64,000 nt of DNA from a virus, in IMG/VR virus record IMGVR_UViG_3300025785_001261, positions 1-64,000 of that record. One strand, written 5' to 3'. The notes below the pieces were generated by a model. It was not told where the DNA came from. It saw only the letters and a program-made list of their open reading frames with translations, and ran no database searches. The position numbers and the translations under genes are program-made. Every line of letters starts with the position of its first letter. The first letter of the stretch is position 1. Of this stretch, positions 15,223 to 23,187 are shown piece by piece.

Positions 15223-16355
15223 GCAAAATTTTATATGTAAATCAAGCACAGTTGAACGATCCTAATATTGCACCGGTGTTGCCAACTTTGAATTCTTGCT
15301 TTGATTGGAAAAGGTATCAGGATTTAATATCTTTAAACCTGCATGCCGGAGCATTTTACTGGCGGACCGGAACCAATAATTTTCCTTTTAAAAATGACTT
15401 GATTGATTCCTACGGGTTTAGCGTTCCCACGTATGACCCCAGCTTCGACCTGAGTTTTACCGACATCACCGATCAACTGGCATGTGATTTGCTGAAAACA
15501 AAAAAGGACAAACCGTGGCTAGTGCTGTACAGTGGCGGTATAGATTCTACCGTGATGGTGGTAGCCTTGTTGAAAAATTTAAGCAAAGACGAGCTATCAA
15601 ATGTTGTCATAGCATGCAGCCAACACAGCGTGATAGAAAATCCTAGATTTTTTTATAATCATATCAGACCAAATTTCCAAATCGTTGACAGCACCAACAT
15701 AATGTTTGGTCAAGAACTTTTACAAAAGTATCATGCATTTGAGGGCGAACCAGCCGACATGCTGTACGGTCCTGGGGCCAAATTGTTGCTGGCCAACGGC
15801 AATCAATCCTTGCTTAAAGATTGGCGCCGAGATCCAGACGAATTGTTGCAGGGTCTTAACAGGCTGTGTGGTATAGGAAACAGCCATTGGTATTATGAAT
15901 TGGCCCGAGAAAATATTGATTCAACAGACATTCCAGTCAACAACTACTATGATTTTTTTTGGTGGAAAGCATTTAATCTTTGGTGGTCTGGTGTGATAAT
16001 TCAAGGATTCAGCAAATTCCAAAAAAACGATGGATACACTACCTTAGAAACTTTTAGAAACAATTACAACTGCTGGTACAACACTACCGATTATCAACTC
16101 TGGGCCATGAACAACCACCTGGATGTACGATACTCAACCAATGTAGCACATAGGAAATTAGGATCCAAGCAGTACATATATGATTTTGATCGAAACGAAT
16201 ATTATTATCATTTTAAAACCAAATCAGCATCGGTAGGCAGACGCCAAAATCTCAAATCTTGGTTTTGCTTGACTGACGATAATCAATCTCTATATCTAGA
16301 ACGTGACCTTGATCAAATTTTGAGCTTGTTGCCGGACCATATCAATCGGTCATAG
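15219..16355 (+). CDS. PP-loop ATP pyrophosphatase-like protein 1
   Basis: 378 residues with LYSGGIDST at about 103-111, the PP-loop of the adenine nucleotide alpha-hydrolase superfamily (QueC, ThiI, AsnB synthetase). A downstream VVIACSQHS strand fits the fold. There is no N-terminal glutaminase Cys, so the nitrogen or sulphur donor must be another protein, perhaps the gene upstream. The C-terminal half is rich in Trp and Tyr. Related in plan to the protein at 19078-20220. Substrate unknown; it probably adenylates a carbonyl or carboxyl group. Converges with the next minus gene, 6-base overlap. Confidence 0.65.
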   Translation: MSKILYVNQAQLNDPNIAPVLPTLNSCFDWKRYQDLISLNLHAGAFYWRTGTNNFPFKNDLIDSYGFSVPTYDPSFDLSFTDITDQLACDLLKTKKDKPWLVLYSGGIDSTVMVVALLKNLSKDELSNVVIACSQHSVIENPRFFYNHIRPNFQIVDSTNIMFGQELLQKYHAFEGEPADMLYGPGAKLLLANGNQSLLKDWRRDPDELLQGLNRLCGIGNSHWYYELARENIDSTDIPVNNYYDFFWWKAFNLWWSGVIIQGFSKFQKNDGYTTLETFRNNYNCWYNTTDYQLWAMNNHLDVRYSTNVAHRKLGSKQYIYDFDRNEYYYHFKTKSASVGRRQNLKSWFCLTDDNQSLYLERDLDQILSLLPDHINRS

Positions 16356-16940
16356 ATTCAGTCTGATTCCAAATACCATGCTGTAGCGGTCCCGTTCACT
16401 GGCATTTTGTCCCACATGCCAGCTGTCATTGGTATTGGCAGCAAAATAACCCAGACCCGAGCCGGTGGGTATCCTTAGAGGATTGTCTCCTTCTTTGGTG
16501 GTGTAGACCGTGGTACTCTGTGCTGGATCATCTCCGTCGATAAAATATATCATGCCTTGTAGTACATGCATGCGATCGTCGGTGTGTGGTCGTATGAAAT
16601 AGCCCGGCGTGTCCTTGGTAAAGATTCCATACATGAAAGTCATGGAATCCATGCGATCAGCTGACACACCCCACAGAGCCGGAAAATGAGTGTCCCACAA
16701 CTGATCAATCATGCGGCGCTTGAATTCACCGTGTTCCACATACTGTTCGATCTGCAAAAGGGTTGGTTGTGTTACTGTGCGTACACGATAACGAGTGGGG
16801 AAACTATTTTGCCCATAACCGGCTTCATCGGGTCGCCAATCTTCCTGTGCCAATTCGGCGACAATTTGGTCATGTGTGGCCGGCAGATCCAATTTGAGCG
16901 TGTAGATCCAATCGCGCTGATGTGTAAAGATAGCATTCAT
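16350..16940 (-). CDS. 2-oxoglutarate/Fe(II) oxygenase-like protein
   Basis: 196 residues with HTD at 119-121, a distal His at 175 (SWHVG) and RDRYSMVFGIRLNL at the end, which supplies the Arg that binds 2-oxoglutarate. This is the double-stranded beta-helix iron triad. Such enzymes hydroxylate proteins, nucleobases or metabolites; phages carry many. A TATAAATA box ends seven bases before the ATG on the minus strand, so transcription would start at about the first codon. Confidence 0.7.
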   Translation of the reverse strand: MNAIFTHQRDWIYTLKLDLPATHDQIVAELAQEDWRPDEAGYGQNSFPTRYRVRTVTQPTLLQIEQYVEHGEFKRRMIDQLWDTHFPALWGVSADRMDSMTFMYGIFTKDTPGYFIRPHTDDRMHVLQGMIYFIDGDDPAQSTTVYTTKEGDNPLRIPTGSGLGYFAANTNDSWHVGQNASERDRYSMVFGIRLNL

Positions 16941-16946
16941 GTGCCA

Positions 16947-16954
16947 TATTTATA
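16947..16954 (-). promoter_or_regulatory. T4-type late promoter for the oxygenase gene
   Basis: TATAAATA on the minus strand, directly upstream of the ATG at 16940, leaving no room for a ribosome binding site. Confidence 0.6.
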
Positions 16955-16958
16955 GACC

Positions 16959-16987
16959 TTGACAAGTCAGCGCAAATCATGTATAAT
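16959..16987 (+). promoter_or_regulatory. Sigma70-type promoter for the rpoZ-like gene
   Basis: TTGACA 16959-16964, 17 bases, TATAAT 16982-16987. A ribosome binding site (CAGGAG) follows before the ATG at 17008. It is back to back with the minus-strand late promoter. Confidence 0.82.
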
Positions 16988-17007
16988 AGCTTTTTACAGG
17001 AGAAATC

Positions 17008-17235
17008 ATGAAATCAAGAATTGACAGTCGCGGTCCCAAAATTGACATGGAACAGTGTGTGAGACAGGCCGGAGGCGGGCGCTACGACATGGTCTTGATT
17101 GGTGCGCAACGATTGCGTGAACTCAAACGAGTACACAGGGAAGATGCCACTCGTTATGTCACCTGCGTGGATGCCCTGACTGACATCCAAAACGGCATCG
17201 TGGATCTCGAAGATTATCTAGCCAAAGTACAATAA
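17008..17235 (+). CDS. rpoZ: RNA polymerase omega-subunit-like protein
   Basis: 75 residues. MEQCVRQAGGGRYDMVLIGAQRLRELKR (14-41) aligns with the omega core (DCVDKVxNRFELVLVAAxRARQL), and VDALTDIQNGIVDLEDYL (about 54-71) fits the following ALxEIxxGxI segment. Bacterial omega (about 90 residues) clamps and folds the beta-prime subunit and carries part of a ppGpp site. A phage copy could swap into host RNA polymerase during infection. It has a strong sigma70-type promoter and CAGGAG RBS and leads a unit of small genes and tRNAs. Family assignment is from motif memory, so moderately sure. Confidence 0.7.
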   Translation: MKSRIDSRGPKIDMEQCVRQAGGGRYDMVLIGAQRLRELKRVHREDATRYVTCVDALTDIQNGIVDLEDYLAKVQ

Positions 17236-17244
17236 GGAGACATC

Positions 17245-17406
17245 ATGGCACGACCACAACAAACAGCAAGTGAACTGAGTCGCACACTAGCAGGACAATG
17301 GAGCAAAAGCGAAAAACGAGCCAAAATGAGTCGCAGTATCATGGAAGCCAATCAACGCACCAAGGCCATCAACAAGGCCATCAAGCAACAGCAGTTCATG
17401 AAGTAA
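17245..17406 (+). CDS. Small basic protein
   Basis: 53 residues, highly charged and helical (SELSRTLAGQWSKSEKRAKM; ANQRTKAINKAIKQQQFMK). RBS AAGGAG, nine bases after the rpoZ-like gene. Likely nucleic-acid or protein binding by charge; no family recognised. It ends seven bases before tRNA-Ser. Confidence 0.6.
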   Translation: MARPQQTASELSRTLAGQWSKSEKRAKMSRSIMEANQRTKAINKAIKQQQFMK

Positions 17407-17413
17407 CAGCCAC

Positions 17414-17501
17414 GGAGGGTTGGCCGAGCGGTTAAGGCAACAGTTTGCTAAACTGTCACTCAGTAATGGGTGGATAGGTTCGATTCCTATACCCTCCGCC
17501 A
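17414..17501 (+). tRNA. tRNA-Ser(GCT)
   Basis: 88 nt with a long variable arm, as class II tRNAs have. Acceptor GGAGGGT pairs with ACCCTCC (17491-17497), discriminator G, CCA encoded. Anticodon loop TTGCTAA on stem ACAGT/ACTGT. Confidence 0.93.
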
Positions 17502-17557
17502 AGATTTTTATCACAGATTTGGCTACAAATAAGTAAAGCACAACATAAGGAAACAAC

Positions 17558-17794
17558 ATGGCAGCCAAAGGTGGAAATCAAAAAAGTCGTCGAGCAGATC
17601 CAATGCGTACCAAGAATGGTCGAGAGCGCCTGGGTCCTCTTAATGTAGCACAATTAGAAAAACTGCTGGCTAACGCTCGCAAAAAGAATCAGGCCAAAAT
17701 TGCCCGTAGGATCGCTGTGCTAAAGAGTCGTTCTGGTTACCGAGCTCCCTTGTTGGCAGTAGATGGCATCATGGCCGACACACCGGCCCAGTAA
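17558..17794 (+). CDS. Small strongly basic protein
   Basis: 78 residues, very rich in Lys and Arg (SRRADPMRTKNGRERLGPL; ARKKNQAKIARRIAVLKSR). The helix NVAQLEKLLANARKKNQAKIA may form a coiled coil. RBS AAGGAAAC. Possibly nucleic-acid binding. No family recognised. Upstream ACAAATAAG could be a weak late promoter. Confidence 0.6.
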   Translation: MAAKGGNQKSRRADPMRTKNGRERLGPLNVAQLEKLLANARKKNQAKIARRIAVLKSRSGYRAPLLAVDGIMADTPAQ

Positions 17795-17799
17795 ACAAG

Positions 17800-17874
17800 G
17801 CCCCTGTAGCTCAGCGGCAGAGCAACTGCTTTGTAAGCAGAAGGTCCGCGGTTCAATCCCGTGCGGGGGCACCA
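17800..17874 (+). tRNA. tRNA-Thr(TGT)
   Basis: Acceptor GCCCCTG pairs with CGGGGGC (17864-17870), discriminator A, CCA encoded. The anticodon loop TTTGTAA gives TGT; the outermost pair of the ACTGC/GCAGA stem is A-A. Confidence 0.9.
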
Positions 17875-17889
17875 CATAAAGGAAAACAC

Positions 17890-18105
17890 ATGCTAATAAA
17901 ACTAACATCAGCTAGCGATAATCTACTGGGACAGACCATTGGTCTCAATCCTGAATTTGTAGTTTCTGTGCTGGACGGCGAAGTACTGAACGAGAAAAGC
18001 GAAAAGGTCACCAGGACCTTTGTATTTTGTCCGCCGCACGGTACCTGGGAAGTGCAGGAAACAGTGGACGAAGTCATAGACATGATCAACAAAGGAACAG
18101 TATGA
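17890..18105 (+). CDS. Small beta-rich hypothetical protein
   Basis: 71 residues beginning MLIKLTSASDNLLGQTIGLN, with strands EFVVSVLDGEVL and TRTFVFCPPHGTWEVQETV and a C-terminal helix. RBS AAAGGAA. Its TGA overlaps the next ATG. No family recognised. Confidence 0.6.
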   Translation: MLIKLTSASDNLLGQTIGLNPEFVVSVLDGEVLNEKSEKVTRTFVFCPPHGTWEVQETVDEVIDMINKGTV

Positions 18106-18266
18106 GCAAACTAAGCGACACACTAAAACGAGCACTAGAAAAGAAACAGGGGATCCATCATCCAGAATCTAGTGATACTCCTGCACCTGAAAAGACTGTC
18201 AAAAAGGCCGCCACTCCAGTGATTGGCAAAAAGCCACCTACTCGCAGCGCCGGGCGCGGACGATAA
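18102..18266 (+). CDS. Small basic low-complexity protein
   Basis: 54 residues from the ATG overlapping the previous stop. One helix (LSDTLKRALEKKQG) and a Pro/Lys-rich disordered tail ending RSAGRGR. Probably binds nucleic acid or a partner through charge; unknown family. Confidence 0.55.
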   Translation: MSKLSDTLKRALEKKQGIHHPESSDTPAPEKTVKKAATPVIGKKPPTRSAGRGR

Positions 18267-18267
18267 C

Positions 18268-18504
18268 ATGTTTCGATTCCACGAAAAAATATCGCGCACA
18301 GGTTTAAAAATGTTGACCTGGCGAGTGATCATGATCATACAGTATTTCTTTATTGGATACTACACCACCGGCAGTGCCAAATTTGGTGCCGGTCTAGCTG
18401 GATTCACCACTGTGGTCAACAGCACCGCATACTTCCTACACGAGCGGGCATGGAATCGAAGCAATTGGGGGAAATTAGGAACTAAATTGTCTACTTTGAA
18501 ATAA
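18268..18504 (+). CDS. DUF2061-like membrane protein
   Basis: 78 residues from ATG at 18268, one base after the preceding stop. LKMLTWRVIMIIQYFFIGYY and the later YFLHERAWNRSNWG match the DUF2061 signature as I remember it (KxxTWRxxAxxxT ... YxHERxWNxxxWG). Two membrane helices are expected. The family's role is unknown. The gene overlaps the end of the minus-strand methyltransferase by 14 bases. Confidence 0.75.
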   Translation: MFRFHEKISRTGLKMLTWRVIMIIQYFFIGYYTTGSAKFGAGLAGFTTVVNSTAYFLHERAWNRSNWGKLGTKLSTLK

Positions 18505-19033
18505 GGTATCCAGCATTGGCAATATAATGATCGACCCCATCAGAACCTGGACGTAAAACTGGTGTGCTAAGTCCTTTATCCACTATTATGTATTTAGATA
18601 AAAAGTCATCATATAATTTATAGGGAATATTGTCAATATCGTAAAGTAGTATTTCAATCAGTAAATATTTTAATGTGTAGTTATACATATCTTCAAACAC
18701 TAACTGTTTGAATTTGGGTTCAACCGAACGCATTACACGATGTGATATTACTAAATCAAATTGAGTAGACGGTCTGGAAGCATGCTCCGAAACAAATGGA
18801 TCAAATTTAGTAAATTGAATGTTTGGAAATAATTTTTCTAATTTATCAATTGCTAGCCCGTTACCACTTCCATAGTCTAATACAGTTTTTGGGTTTAAAG
18901 TTAATAATAGATGTTCTACCGGAGTCTGCTTACTCAATTGAAAAAAATATTGATCGCGCTTGCCATACCAAGAGGTTGTTTCATACAACTGTTGAATTTT
19001 TTTCTTGTGTGCTTCTGTGTATAAGGTCAGCAT
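18491..19033 (-). CDS. SAM-dependent methyltransferase-like protein
   Basis: 180 residues with VLDYGSGNGLAIDKL (about 51-65) as motif I, and FTKFDPFV and FDLVISHRVMRSVEP at the motif II and IV places. A class I methyltransferase that is somewhat short. Markedly AT-rich compared with flanking phage genes, like the plus-strand gene next to it, hinting that the two came together from another source. A late promoter lies on the minus strand just before the ATG. Confidence 0.65.
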   Translation of the reverse strand: MLTLYTEAHKKKIQQLYETTSWYGKRDQYFFQLSKQTPVEHLLLTLNPKTVLDYGSGNGLAIDKLEKLFPNIQFTKFDPFVSEHASRPSTQFDLVISHRVMRSVEPKFKQLVFEDMYNYTLKYLLIEILLYDIDNIPYKLYDDFLSKYIIVDKGLSTPVLRPGSDGVDHYIANAGYLISK

Positions 19034-19042
19034 GGTGATTAC

Positions 19043-19050
19043 TATTTATA
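19043..19050 (-). promoter_or_regulatory. T4-type late promoter for the methyltransferase gene
   Basis: TATAAATA on the minus strand, nine bases before the ATG at 19033. No Shine-Dalgarno fits between. Confidence 0.6.
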
Positions 19051-19077
19051 GACTGTAAATTTATTGGATACTAAACT

Positions 19078-20220
19078 ATGAACCAAGATAAACTTGGATG
19101 TTACCGTGTTGGTGAATTGAAATTTTATAGCAAACTAGAAGCCATAGAGATGCATATCAAAACAGGTATTCATCCTCATTGGGATTTTAACGAAGCTGTG
19201 TATGGATCATATGATTGGACTGTTGAACCAGATATTTCCATCACCGAACTTTATAAACAACGAGCACAACAAATTCGCGATACCTATGATTATGTTGTCT
19301 TGATGTATAGCGGTGGCGCCGATAGTTTTAACGTGCTTAACAGTTTTTTATCTAACGATATTAAAATAGACGAAATCGCATCTTTCACTAATTACAAAGC
19401 CACTGGCGACCGTGAAAGTTACCTTAACGCAGAAATTTTTCGTGTTTCTATTCCCTTGGTAGAAGAATTAAAAAATAAATTTACGTGGCTAAAACACAGG
19501 GTATTAGATTTAACTCAAATGACCATTGATTTTTTTGGCCAAGAACAAAATAAATTTAACTGGATTTATGAATTAAATTTTATGTTTAATCCTAATGCTG
19601 CAAGTCGAGAAAGTCTTCCGTTAAAGGTTAAAGAATGGGCAGATATTATTAATTCTGGAAAAAAGTTTTGTATCGTGTGGGGTCACGACAAGCCCAGATT
19701 GAGTTATCAAAACGGAAAGTTTATATTTAGATTTATTGATACCATAGACAATGCCTGCACTGTTAAAAGTATTTCTGGACAACAACCATACACCGATGAA
19801 CTGTTTTACTGGTCTCCTAGTTGCCCCAAAATTGTTATCAAGCAGGCGCATCTTATTAAAAACTATCTTAATTCTGGCAATGTATCCAAGTTACCATTTG
19901 TTAGTACGGAAAAAAGCGACCTAGCATTTAAAACAGTCAATGGTGTGAAGTACTGGCTTAGCAACCACGGAGTCCATAGTTTGATTTACCCAGGGTGGGA
20001 TATTAACACTTTTAGTCTCGGTAAACCATCAAGTGGGATCATTACTCCTCGAGACTCCTGGTTTTTTAGTATAGACAATCATCATACTATCAAATACAAT
20101 TACCAAGTTGGAATAGAAAAACTATGGCAACTTGTTCCTGACTACTGGAAAAACAACCCTTCTGATCTAAGTAAAGGTTTTAAAGGCTGTTGGAGTCGAG
20201 ATTACTATTTAGATCACTAG
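19078..20220 (+). CDS. PP-loop ATP pyrophosphatase-like protein 2
   Basis: 380 residues with YSGGADSFNVL at about 77-87, an ATP PP-loop. Divergent from the methyltransferase gene. It shares layout with the 15219-16355 protein: N-terminal about 75 residues, PP-loop domain, then an aromatic-rich C-terminal domain, but little direct identity. The DNA is clearly AT-rich. Such enzymes activate substrates by adenylation before adding N or S. The pairing with a methyltransferase suggests small-molecule or tRNA/nucleobase tailoring; unproven. Confidence 0.62.
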   Translation: MNQDKLGCYRVGELKFYSKLEAIEMHIKTGIHPHWDFNEAVYGSYDWTVEPDISITELYKQRAQQIRDTYDYVVLMYSGGADSFNVLNSFLSNDIKIDEIASFTNYKATGDRESYLNAEIFRVSIPLVEELKNKFTWLKHRVLDLTQMTIDFFGQEQNKFNWIYELNFMFNPNAASRESLPLKVKEWADIINSGKKFCIVWGHDKPRLSYQNGKFIFRFIDTIDNACTVKSISGQQPYTDELFYWSPSCPKIVIKQAHLIKNYLNSGNVSKLPFVSTEKSDLAFKTVNGVKYWLSNHGVHSLIYPGWDINTFSLGKPSSGIITPRDSWFFSIDNHHTIKYNYQVGIEKLWQLVPDYWKNNPSDLSKGFKGCWSRDYYLDH

Positions 20221-20221
20221 G

Positions 20222-20250
20222 TTGACCAAAAACTCCTAATCTACTATAAT
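20222..20250 (+). promoter_or_regulatory. Sigma70-type promoter, first of two before moxR-like
   Basis: TTGACC 20222-20227, 17 bases, TATAAT 20245-20250, directly after the stop at 20220. The stretch 20221-20372 is otherwise gene-free. Confidence 0.72.
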
Positions 20251-20297
20251 ACTTGTAAAGCATCAAAAACTGTTAATACATACCACAAAGATAGTAG

Positions 20298-20326
20298 TTG
20301 ACTAATAATTCTATTTTAAGTATAAT
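20298..20326 (+). promoter_or_regulatory. Sigma70-type promoter, second before moxR-like
   Basis: TTGACT 20298-20303, 17 bases, TATAAT 20321-20326. A ribosome binding site (AAGGACA) precedes the ATG at 20373. Confidence 0.78.
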
Positions 20327-20372
20327 GTAGTTTAGAAGTTAATTTTAATCGTTATTTTAAGGACACAGCCCT

Positions 20373-21458
20373 ATGTCAGAAACTCGTACAGTCACTAGTG
20401 TGCAGGCCCGCAAGAGCCTACTAAAAGCATTTAAACGTCAACGCCCGGTATTCCTCTGGGGTCCTCCGGGTATTGGTAAAAGTGAATTGGTAGCTGACAT
20501 CACTGAGGAACTTGGTGGTGCCATGATTGACCTTCGCCTGGGCCAAATGGAGCCCACAGATATTCGCGGCATTCCGTTTTATAACAAGGACAATGGCAAG
20601 ATGGATTGGGCCGCTCCGATCGATCTGCCCACAGAAGAATTTGCCGCCGACTATCCTGTGGTTGTCTTGTTCCTGGATGAGATGAACAGTTCGGCACCAT
20701 CTGTACAAGCAGCGGCCTATCAGCTGATCTTGAATCGCCGTGTGGGCAAATATCACCTGCCCAAAAACGTGGTCTTGGTAGCCGCAGGCAATCGTGAAAG
20801 CGATAAAGGTGTTACATATCGTATGCCTACTCCGCTTGCCAATCGTTTCATCCACCAAGAAATGAAGTGTGATTTTTCATCCTGGCAGGAGTGGGCTGTA
20901 AACAAGAACATCCACAAGGACGTGGTGGGTTACTTGAGTTTTGCCAAGCAGGATCTATATGACTTTGATGCCAAAAGTGCCAGCCGTGCCTTTGCTACAC
21001 CACGTTCATGGACCTTCGTAAGCGAGCTGTTGGAAGATGAAGATGGTGACGATGACACCATCATGAACTTGATCGCAGGTACTGTAGGCGAAGGACTTGC
21101 TGTGAAATTCATGGCACACCGCAAGGTAGCAGGTCGTATGCCCAGGCCCGAAGATATTTTGAGTGGCAAGGAAAAAGAGCTAGAAGTCAAGGAAGTTTCG
21201 GCCATGTACAGCTTGGTAATCAGCATGTGCTACGAGCTCAAGGCTGCCATCGAGAAGAAGGTAGCAGACAAAGAGTTCCATGTCATGGCCGATAACTTCT
21301 TTGCCTACATGATGAAGAACTTTGAAACTGAGCTGGTTGTGATGGGTGCCCGTATTGCACTGACCACCTACAACTTACCGTTCCAGCCGACCAAGCTGAA
21401 GAACTTTGACGAGTTCCACAATCGTTACGGCAAGTATATCTTGCAAGCGTCAAACTAA
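20373..21458 (+). CDS. MoxR-type AAA+ ATPase
   Basis: 361 residues. Walker A GPPGIGKS at 30-37, Walker B VVLFLDEMN at 97-105, sensor VLVAAGNRESDKG (about 133-145) and arginine region PLANRF. The RGIPFY insert after the PTDIRG element is typical of MoxR ATPases, which remodel proteins with a VWA-domain partner. That partner is at 23548-24837, past eight small genes. Two tandem sigma70-type promoters drive it. The phage role is unknown; assembly or host-target remodelling are possible. Confidence 0.85.
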   Translation: MSETRTVTSVQARKSLLKAFKRQRPVFLWGPPGIGKSELVADITEELGGAMIDLRLGQMEPTDIRGIPFYNKDNGKMDWAAPIDLPTEEFAADYPVVVLFLDEMNSSAPSVQAAAYQLILNRRVGKYHLPKNVVLVAAGNRESDKGVTYRMPTPLANRFIHQEMKCDFSSWQEWAVNKNIHKDVVGYLSFAKQDLYDFDAKSASRAFATPRSWTFVSELLEDEDGDDDTIMNLIAGTVGEGLAVKFMAHRKVAGRMPRPEDILSGKEKELEVKEVSAMYSLVISMCYELKAAIEKKVADKEFHVMADNFFAYMMKNFETELVVMGARIALTTYNLPFQPTKLKNFDEFHNRYGKYILQASN

Positions 21459-21465
21459 GGTCATC

Positions 21466-21520
21466 AGGAGGGCAGTGTGGATTTTACACAGGGCTGTGCT
21501 TGCACCGCCCTCCTACCTTT
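21466..21520 (+). terminator. Long GC-rich hairpin after moxR-like gene
   Basis: AGGAGGGC (21466-21473) pairs with GCCCTCCT (21507-21514) and a GTG/CAC extension, with an inner TGTG...CACA hairpin, followed by ACCTTTTAT. A partial terminator is likely, setting the ratio between the ATPase and the small-gene array. No clear RBS exists for the next ATG at 21524, which sits right after it. Confidence 0.65.
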
Positions 21521-21523
21521 TAT

Positions 21524-21781
21524 ATGAATTATAGCATACACGACGCTCAACCAAACAAATATTTTAAGTATATTGTGAGTGTGCAATACATGTTGGATTT
21601 CCATCGAGCAAGACAATGGATGAGTGAGACTTATGGATTCAGCGAAGACATTGACCTGGACCAGCCAGCCACTAACCCGCACTGGGCATTCTTTTTGAAG
21701 TTCAGCACACACAAGATTTATCTACGTGGTGATGAGGAATTAAACTGGTTCCAGTTACGTTATGGAGCATCCATTGATTAG
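21524..21781 (+). CDS. Tandem small protein array, member 1
   Basis: 85 residues from ATG at 21524. N-terminal helix with DFHRARQWMSETYG, an aromatic strand PHWAFFLKF, and a C-terminal DEELNWFQLRYG. All array members end with a strand of the form (acidic)-x-x-hydrophobic-F-x-L-(K/R)-aromatic. Most like member 7. Function unknown. Confidence 0.6.
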   Translation: MNYSIHDAQPNKYFKYIVSVQYMLDFHRARQWMSETYGFSEDIDLDQPATNPHWAFFLKFSTHKIYLRGDEELNWFQLRYGASID

Positions 21782-21980
21782 TAATAGATTTGTACCCAGC
21801 ACCATGAATTTTAGTCCCAGTTTGATGATCAATGACTGGACCTGGTGGGAAGCCAACGAACGTGAAATCTACAACTGGATGGCCGAACGCTTGCCCAGGG
21901 GTATTGAACACCAGCAGGGCATAGTCTTATCATTTGACAACGAGCAACAACGCATGATGTTTCTGTTGAAGTGGGCATGA
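21762..21980 (+). CDS. Tandem small protein array, member 2
   Basis: 72 residues from ATG at 21762, overlapping member 1 by 20 bases; ATG at 21804 would give a 58-residue form starting MNFSPSL. It has NDWTWWEANEREIYNWMAERLPRG and ends NEQQRMMFLLKWA, the array signature. Its stop overlaps the next ATG. Confidence 0.6.
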   Translation: MEHPLISNRFVPSTMNFSPSLMINDWTWWEANEREIYNWMAERLPRGIEHQQGIVLSFDNEQQRMMFLLKWA

Positions 21981-22198
21981 TCAGAGTCAGCACCGCAGAC
22001 GAAGCATTTAACGAAGCATGGTGTCGTGCCTACCGTGCCTTGCCAGTTGAACCGTTAGAACGGCCTAGACAATATGGTCAGCGTTGGCGCAAAGCCTATC
22101 GTTGCAGGGTCGAGCCCGATGCCAGTGCCTGGCCTCATAACTATTACATTTTTGACCGTGATGAAGACTACACCTGGTTCATGTTGAAGTGGGGTTAA
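21977..22198 (+). CDS. Tandem small protein array, member 3
   Basis: 73 residues from the ATG overlapping the previous TGA. Helix DEAFNEAWCRAYRALP, then aromatic strands, ending DEDYTWFMLKWG. The TAA is followed at once by the next ATG. Confidence 0.6.
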   Translation: MIRVSTADEAFNEAWCRAYRALPVEPLERPRQYGQRWRKAYRCRVEPDASAWPHNYYIFDRDEDYTWFMLKWG

Positions 22199-22426
22199 AT
22201 GTCCATAGATCGTAATCCCGAGTTGACTGTTCCAGTCCGAACCTACAGTCACTATGCCGAGTGTGAGCCTTGGTGCATGTGCAATATAGGCGACTGGAAC
22301 AGGGCCTGGTGGCGTGACTTTCCAGATCTGGCCATGAGTGTGGCCCTGGGCCAGGTGCCACAGCCCGAAACCTATTGGTTTGCTACCGAACAGGATGCGC
22401 TCATGTTTCGTTTGAGGTTTGCATGA
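22199..22426 (+). CDS. Tandem small protein array, member 4
   Basis: 75 residues, starting directly after the TAA of member 3. WNRAWWRDFPDLAMSVA helix; ends EQDALMFRLRFA. Has CEPWCMCN near residue 20, three cysteines, which the other members lack. Confidence 0.6.
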   Translation: MSIDRNPELTVPVRTYSHYAECEPWCMCNIGDWNRAWWRDFPDLAMSVALGQVPQPETYWFATEQDALMFRLRFA

Positions 22427-22656
22427 TACAGTTCAAGGCCTGGCCGCCACCTACCTGGACTGAATGCGTAGTGCCTTGGGACTGGATCCTGGGAAATAAA
22501 CACTTGCATCCAGATGCTCTATATGAATGGTGTGATAAGTACACAAGTTCAGCACGTTATCATGTACATGGATGGCGTAGCACTGAAGGATTTGCATTCC
22601 GTTTTGAAGATCCTCGAGACGCTACTGTTTTCAAATTGACCTGGGCCTGTTTATGA
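22423..22656 (+). CDS. Tandem small protein array, member 5
   Basis: 77 residues from the ATG at 22423 that overlaps the previous stop; an upstream codon at 22375 lies inside member 4. Trp-rich (AWPPPTWTECVVPWDWIL), ends PRDATVFKLTWACL with the array signature two residues in from the usual end. Confidence 0.6.
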   Translation: MIQFKAWPPPTWTECVVPWDWILGNKHLHPDALYEWCDKYTSSARYHVHGWRSTEGFAFRFEDPRDATVFKLTWACL

Positions 22657-22925
22657 ACTACTACTACGAACTAGACGAACGAACCGAAAAGGCCTTTAAC
22701 GAGAACTGGCGCTACTGGTGCTTGTTTAACTGTAGCCCGGCTGACCAAGGTCACATGCCGTTCCATATACATGATGAATTCTTGGCCAATTCCAAGCGGG
22801 CCTGGTTGGAAAATGCCAATGGTGTGTACCAAGTACACCCGGCCTGGCATGGACATAGACCTGTAAATCCACATGAGTTTACCCTGATCAAATTGAAATC
22901 AAAGACCATCCGGTATGAAAAATGA
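22653..22925 (+). CDS. Tandem small protein array, member 6
   Basis: 90 residues with ATGA overlap. DERTEKAFNENWRYWCLFN resembles the helix of member 3. The signature is present as HEFTLIKLKS, followed by a short extra tail, so this is the most diverged member. Confidence 0.55.
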   Translation: MNYYYELDERTEKAFNENWRYWCLFNCSPADQGHMPFHIHDEFLANSKRAWLENANGVYQVHPAWHGHRPVNPHEFTLIKLKSKTIRYEK

Positions 22926-23187
22926 ATACTATAAAGACTCCGCGGCCCGCCTGGACACTATCATAGGCGGTGATACCCAGCACTTTTTACGCCTGCAACG
23001 GGTCAAGAATGAGTGGGACGACCTGGCACGTGAAGTGCCCATTGGACAAGGATTCCTGACCTTTGACGACTATGTGCGCGAATACTACGGAGTCAAGTTG
23101 CAGTATGATGGTGACAATGTTAGCCTGGCCTATTCGGTAGTGGATGAAAAAAAGCATCTCATGTTCTTGTTAAAATTCAACCTGTGA
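22915..23187 (+). CDS. Tandem small protein array, member 7
   Basis: 90 residues, overlapping member 6 by 11 bases. Helix HFLRLQRVKNEWDDLAREV, then FDDYVREYYGVKLQYDGDNV and the ending KKHLMFLLKFNL. Closest in plan to member 1. Confidence 0.6.
   Translation: MKNEYYKDSAARLDTIIGGDTQHFLRLQRVKNEWDDLAREVPIGQGFLTFDDYVREYYGVKLQYDGDNVSLAYSVVDEKKHLMFLLKFNL

Noticed and set aside
20421-20858. 145-residue minus-strand ORF
   Set aside because: Shadow of the MoxR ATPase Walker region.
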